A stretch of 8,926 bases of DNA from JBCBAP01 sp038532435. Its GTDB lineage: Bacteria; Pseudomonadota; Alphaproteobacteria; Rhodobacterales; Rhodobacteraceae. Position 1 is the stretch's first letter. Each line of letters opens with the position of its first letter. Of this stretch, positions 6,773 to 8,926 are shown piece after piece. The notes under the pieces are model-generated. The model was not told the origin of the DNA, ran no database searches, and saw nothing but the letters and a program-made list of their open reading frames with translations. Location of the stretch: the NCBI GenBank assembly GCA_038532435.1, contig JBCBAP010000101.1:1-8926 (forward strand). The letters run 5' to 3'. Position numbers and translations under genes: made by a program.

Positions 6773-6806
6773 CCGGCGGCGAAGAGCCTGACCCCTTCGC
6801 CGCCGG
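6773..6806 (+). terminator. Strong 12-bp perfect hairpin after phhA
   Basis: CCGGCGGCGAAG (6773-6784) pairs perfectly with CTTCGCCGCCGG (6795-6806) around a 10-base loop. It begins 17 bases after the phhA stop. There is no U-tract behind it, so it may be a Rho-independent terminator of the U-poor kind, a 3' stabilising structure, or an attenuating hairpin between phhA and the next gene. Confidence 0.6.
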
Positions 6807-6814
6807 AACAGGTA

Positions 6815-6849
6815 CCGGATCACGGAAGCTCTGGCCCTTCCGCCTCCGG
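6815..6849 (+). terminator. Second, interrupted hairpin in the phhA-membrane protein gap
   Basis: CGGAAG (6823-6828) pairs with CTTCCG (6837-6842) around an 8-base loop, and the stem continues past a small internal loop (TCA opposite CC) with CCGGA (6815-6819) and TCCGG (6845-6849). It follows the first hairpin by eight bases, giving a tandem structure ahead of the next gene. Confidence 0.45.
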
Positions 6850-6875
6850 CACGGTAGATCCCCGGGAGATCTTCC

Positions 6876-6880
6876 GAGGA
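6876..6880 (+). promoter_or_regulatory. Ribosome binding site deciding the start of the membrane protein gene
   Basis: GAGGA with a 6-base spacer to the ATG at 6887. The preceding CTTCCG (6871-6876) copies the right arm of the hairpin at 6837-6842, so in principle it could pair with 6823-6828 as an alternative fold close to the ribosome site. Confidence 0.55.
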
Positions 6881-6886
6881 TACCCG

Positions 6887-7369
6887 ATGGCCGAGACCCC
6901 GATCATGACCCTGTCCATTGCCCCGGTCCGCCGGTTCATTGGCGTTGTCACAACCGGTGGCCTCGGCCTGCTCCTTCTTTACATCAGCATGGCGCATCCG
7001 CCGCAGAGCGTGGCCGCACAGCTTTTCCTTGTGTTCGTCGCGATCCTCGCTGGGTGGCAGGCGTGGCGCCTCTGGCAAAGCGGGGACCGGTCGATCCACC
7101 TGACGGAAGCGGGTCTGTTTCTCGATACGGGTGAAGTGATCGCGCCGCTCGATCTGATCCGGAGGGTCGACCGGGGGCTCTTCGCCTTCAAGCCTTCAAA
7201 CGGGTTTCTCGTGGTGTTGACGGAGCGTGCACCGCGCGGTGGTGATCCCGGTCTCTGGTGGCGGATCGGGCGTCGGGTCGGGATCGGCGGCAGTGCCAAT
7301 GCGCGGGAGGCCAAGGGCATGGCGGAGATCCTGCAGACCATGATCGCCCAGCGCGACGGCACGCTTTAG
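6887..7369 (+). CDS. Hypothetical two-helix membrane protein with cytoplasmic C-terminal domain
   Basis: I do not recognise this 160-residue protein by name. It has two predicted membrane segments (about residues 17-36 and 42-63) joined by a very short loop around HPPQ (37-40), then a soluble region of about 95 residues rich in beta-type segments, including GLFLDTGEVIAPL (76-88) and SNGFLVVLTE (104-113). It ends in RIGRRVGIGGS (126-136) and a final helix (about 138-155). The order of two close helices followed by a small beta-rich domain resembles bacterial PH-like membrane proteins, but this is only a structural impression. The start at 6887 is chosen over the open frame's upstream ATG at 6662 because that one overlaps phhA, and GAGGA lies six bases before 6887. 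It follows phhA after 130 bp containing two hairpins, so co-transcription is possible but not assured. Its stop faces the stop of the glutamate dehydrogenase gene. Confidence 0.8.
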   Translation: MAETPIMTLSIAPVRRFIGVVTTGGLGLLLLYISMAHPPQSVAAQLFLVFVAILAGWQAWRLWQSGDRSIHLTEAGLFLDTGEVIAPLDLIRRVDRGLFAFKPSNGFLVVLTERAPRGGDPGLWWRIGRRVGIGGSANAREAKGMAEILQTMIAQRDGTL

Positions 7370-7370
7370 C

Positions 7371-7449
7371 GGCGCCCGGACCTTCGGCGCCTGCCCGGGC
7401 ATTGCCTGTCCGGCACGCCTGATTAAGGCGCCCGTGTTTCACCACGGGC
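7371..7449. terminator. Hairpins in the convergent gap between membrane protein and GDH genes
   Basis: Two stems lie in the 95-bp gap where transcription from both sides meets. GGCGCC (7371-7376) pairs with GGCGCC (7386-7391) around a 9-base loop right after the plus-strand stop. GCCCGTG (7430-7436) pairs with CACGGGC (7443-7449) around a 6-base loop, 15 bases past the minus-strand stop at 7465. Neither has a U-tract. Position suggests one terminator per direction. Confidence 0.45.
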
Positions 7450-7464
7450 ACCCCGGCCTGGTGA

Positions 7465-8895
7465 TCAGAGGTTCATCGACCGATAGCTTGCGGCCACCCG
7501 CTCGATGGAGACCAGATAGGCCGCCGTGCGCAGGTCGCTGACATCGTGCCGGGCGTGCCAGATCTCTCGCATGGACTGGTAGGCCGCCCGCATCGTGTCG
7601 TCGAGCCCGGACCGGACAAGCTCCAGCTCGCCCGCCCCGTGCAGGTATTTCTCCTTGAACTCCGGGGACATCTGCTGCGCGCCGGAGCTTTGAGAGGCGA
7701 TCCGATCGATCTCATCGACGAGGAGCTGGTGCCGCGCCTCCTCCTGCCGCCGTTCCATCCGACCGAACCGGATGTGGGAGAGGTTCTTTACCCACTCGAA
7801 ATAGGAAACGGTGACCCCGCCCGCATTGGCGTACATGTCCGGAATGATCACGCAGCCCTTCTGGCGCAAGATCTCGTCGGCCCCGGCAGTCACCGGGCCG
7901 TTTGCAGCCTCGATGATCAGCTTGGCCTTCACCTCCGCCGCGTTGTCCATGTTGATGACGCCCTCGAGCGCTGCGGGCACGAGGATGTCGCAATCCATTT
8001 CGAGCCCCTTCGCACCGTTCTCGTCGAACGCGGCATCGGGAAAGCCCTGCACCCCGCCTGTGGCCATGATGTGCGCCTTCACCGCCTCCACATCGAGCCC
8101 ATCGGGGTTGGAGACCACACCGTCCCGCTCGATGATCGCGACGATCTTGGACCCATCCTCCTGCATCAGGAACTTGGCGGCGTGATAGCCCACATTGCCG
8201 AGCCCCTGGACGATGACCCGCTTGCCGTCGAGCGATCCGTCGAGCCCCGCGCGCGTCACATCCTCGGAATAGCGGAAGAACTCCCGCAACGCGTATTGCA
8301 CCCCGCGACCGGTCGCCTCGACCCTGCCCGCGATGCCGCCCGCATTGAGCGGCTTGCCGGTCACGCAGGCGCGTCCGTTGATGTCGGTCGTGTTCATCCG
8401 GCGATAGGTGTCGGCGATCCACGCCATCTCCCGCTCCCCGGTGCCCATGTCAGGTGCGGGCACGTTTTGGGAGGGGTTGATCAGATCCCGCTTGCACAGC
8501 TCGTAGGCGAAGCGGCGGGTGATCTTCTCGATCTCGTCCTCCTCCCAGGCCCGCGGATCGATGCAGAGCCCGCCTTTTGAGCCGCCGAAGGGTGTCTCCA
8601 CCAGCGCGCACTTGTAGGTCATCAGCGCAGCTAGCGCCTCGACCTCATCCTGGTTGACGCCCATCGCATAGCGGATACCGCCCTTGACCGGTTCCATATG
8701 CTCGGAATGGACGGAGCGGTACCCGACGAAGGTGTGGATGTCGCCGCGCAGCCGCACCCCGAAACGGACCGTGTAGGTCGAGTTGCAGACGCGGATCTTT
8801 TCCACGAGGCCCGGCGGGAGGTCCATCAGCGCAACGGCGCGGTTGAACATGATGTCAACGGATTGACGGAAGGACGGTTCTGTTTGGGTACTCAT
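7465..8895 (-). CDS. gdhA: Glutamate dehydrogenase (Glu/Leu/Phe/Val dehydrogenase family)
   Basis: This 476-residue enzyme interconverts glutamate and 2-oxoglutarate plus ammonia, linking nitrogen metabolism to the citric acid cycle. The N-terminal substrate domain carries PVKGGIRY (69-76), YKCAL (94-98) and the family signature PFGGSKGG (102-109). Lys71, Lys95 and Lys107 have the same spacing as Lys89, Lys113 and Lys125 of Clostridium symbiosum GDH; Lys107 is the catalytic lysine and Asp149 in APDMGT the catalytic aspartate. The Rossmann domain (about 200-360) contains GLGNVG (231-236). Glu256 near the end of the second strand is compatible with NAD+, but cofactor choice is not settled. Lys71 and the SYFEW segment (364-368) favour glutamate over leucine or phenylalanine. 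The protein is somewhat longer than the 410-450 residues usual for hexameric enzymes, mostly at the C-terminus. GGAGGAA five bases ahead supports the start. Its promoter lies beyond the window. Confidence 0.93.
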   Translation of the reverse strand: MSTQTEPSFRQSVDIMFNRAVALMDLPPGLVEKIRVCNSTYTVRFGVRLRGDIHTFVGYRSVHSEHMEPVKGGIRYAMGVNQDEVEALAALMTYKCALVETPFGGSKGGLCIDPRAWEEDEIEKITRRFAYELCKRDLINPSQNVPAPDMGTGEREMAWIADTYRRMNTTDINGRACVTGKPLNAGGIAGRVEATGRGVQYALREFFRYSEDVTRAGLDGSLDGKRVIVQGLGNVGYHAAKFLMQEDGSKIVAIIERDGVVSNPDGLDVEAVKAHIMATGGVQGFPDAAFDENGAKGLEMDCDILVPAALEGVINMDNAAEVKAKLIIEAANGPVTAGADEILRQKGCVIIPDMYANAGGVTVSYFEWVKNLSHIRFGRMERRQEEARHQLLVDEIDRIASQSSGAQQMSPEFKEKYLHGAGELELVRSGLDDTMRAAYQSMREIWHARHDVSDLRTAAYLVSIERVAASYRSMNL

Positions 8896-8900
8896 GCCGG

Positions 8901-8907
8901 TTCCTCC
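8901..8907 (-). promoter_or_regulatory. Ribosome binding site of the GDH gene
   Basis: GGAGGAA on the minus strand, five bases (CCGGC) before the ATG at 8893-8895. It fixes the start of the gene at the right edge of the window. Confidence 0.75.
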
Positions 8908-8926
8908 AACTGTGCTTTCTATCGAG

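Noticed and set aside
6662..6886. N-terminal extension of the membrane protein frame overlapping phhA
   Set aside because: It would overlap the end of phhA by 95 bases, reads through the strong hairpins and gives Ser/Arg-rich non-protein-like sequence, while a good ribosome site precedes the ATG at 6887.
7546..8580. Long plus-strand open frame of 344 codons opposite the GDH gene
   Set aside because: It lies wholly antisense to a clear glutamate dehydrogenase with all catalytic motifs; its translation is low-complexity and resembles no family. GC-rich DNA commonly yields such shadows.
1..8926. Mobile elements, phage genes, CRISPR arrays, defence genes and RNA genes
   Set aside because: No transposase or integrase motifs, no regularly spaced repeats and no tRNA or rRNA-like segments were seen; base composition and gene content look uniform across the window.

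Overview
The window is a GC-rich stretch of bacterial chromosome carrying seven convincing protein genes. Protein style and gene content (an FAD/GcvT fusion oxidoreductase, an enolase-superfamily dehydratase-like protein, phenylalanine hydroxylase beside an Lrp/AsnC regulator, and a GcvT-rich C1 metabolism flavour) suggest an alphaproteobacterium, most likely a Rhodobacteraceae-like organism. That placement is inferred from protein character, not from a marker gene. I see no rRNA, tRNA, CRISPR array, transposase, phage or plasmid gene.

Layout: (1) 15-2432, plus strand: an 805-residue two-part enzyme related to dimethylglycine/sarcosine dehydrogenases, with a covalent-FAD histidine motif and a folate-binding aminomethyltransferase half. 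(2) 2433-2786: a gap without a credible gene, containing two near-identical 10-bp palindromes 30 bp apart. (3) 2787-5786, minus strand: three genes in one direction, in transcription order an Lrp/AsnC regulator, a pirin-family cupin and an enolase-superfamily protein, with gaps of 102 and 255 bp. (4) 5884-7369, plus strand: phenylalanine 4-hydroxylase, diverging from the Lrp gene, then a small two-helix membrane protein of unknown function behind a gap with tandem hairpins. (5) 7465-8895, minus strand: a glutamate dehydrogenase-type enzyme converging on the membrane protein gene.

The theme is amino-acid and methylamine catabolism. The FAD/GcvT enzyme would feed one-carbon units to folate. PhhA turns phenylalanine into tyrosine, probably under control of the divergent Lrp/AsnC protein. 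GDH links amino nitrogen to 2-oxoglutarate. The enolase-superfamily protein looks like a sugar-acid dehydratase, but the position of the first metal-binding Asp is Gly while the other expected active-site residues are kept at exact spacing. That is the most interesting protein-level oddity here. At DNA level, a composite motif (CAAATCAC plus AAATCC) occurs in both the lrp/phhA divergent gap and the gap upstream of the enolase-superfamily gene, where it overlaps a perfect 8-bp inverted repeat. Overall the region looks like ordinary metabolic chromosome; I do not see a clear new multi-gene system.
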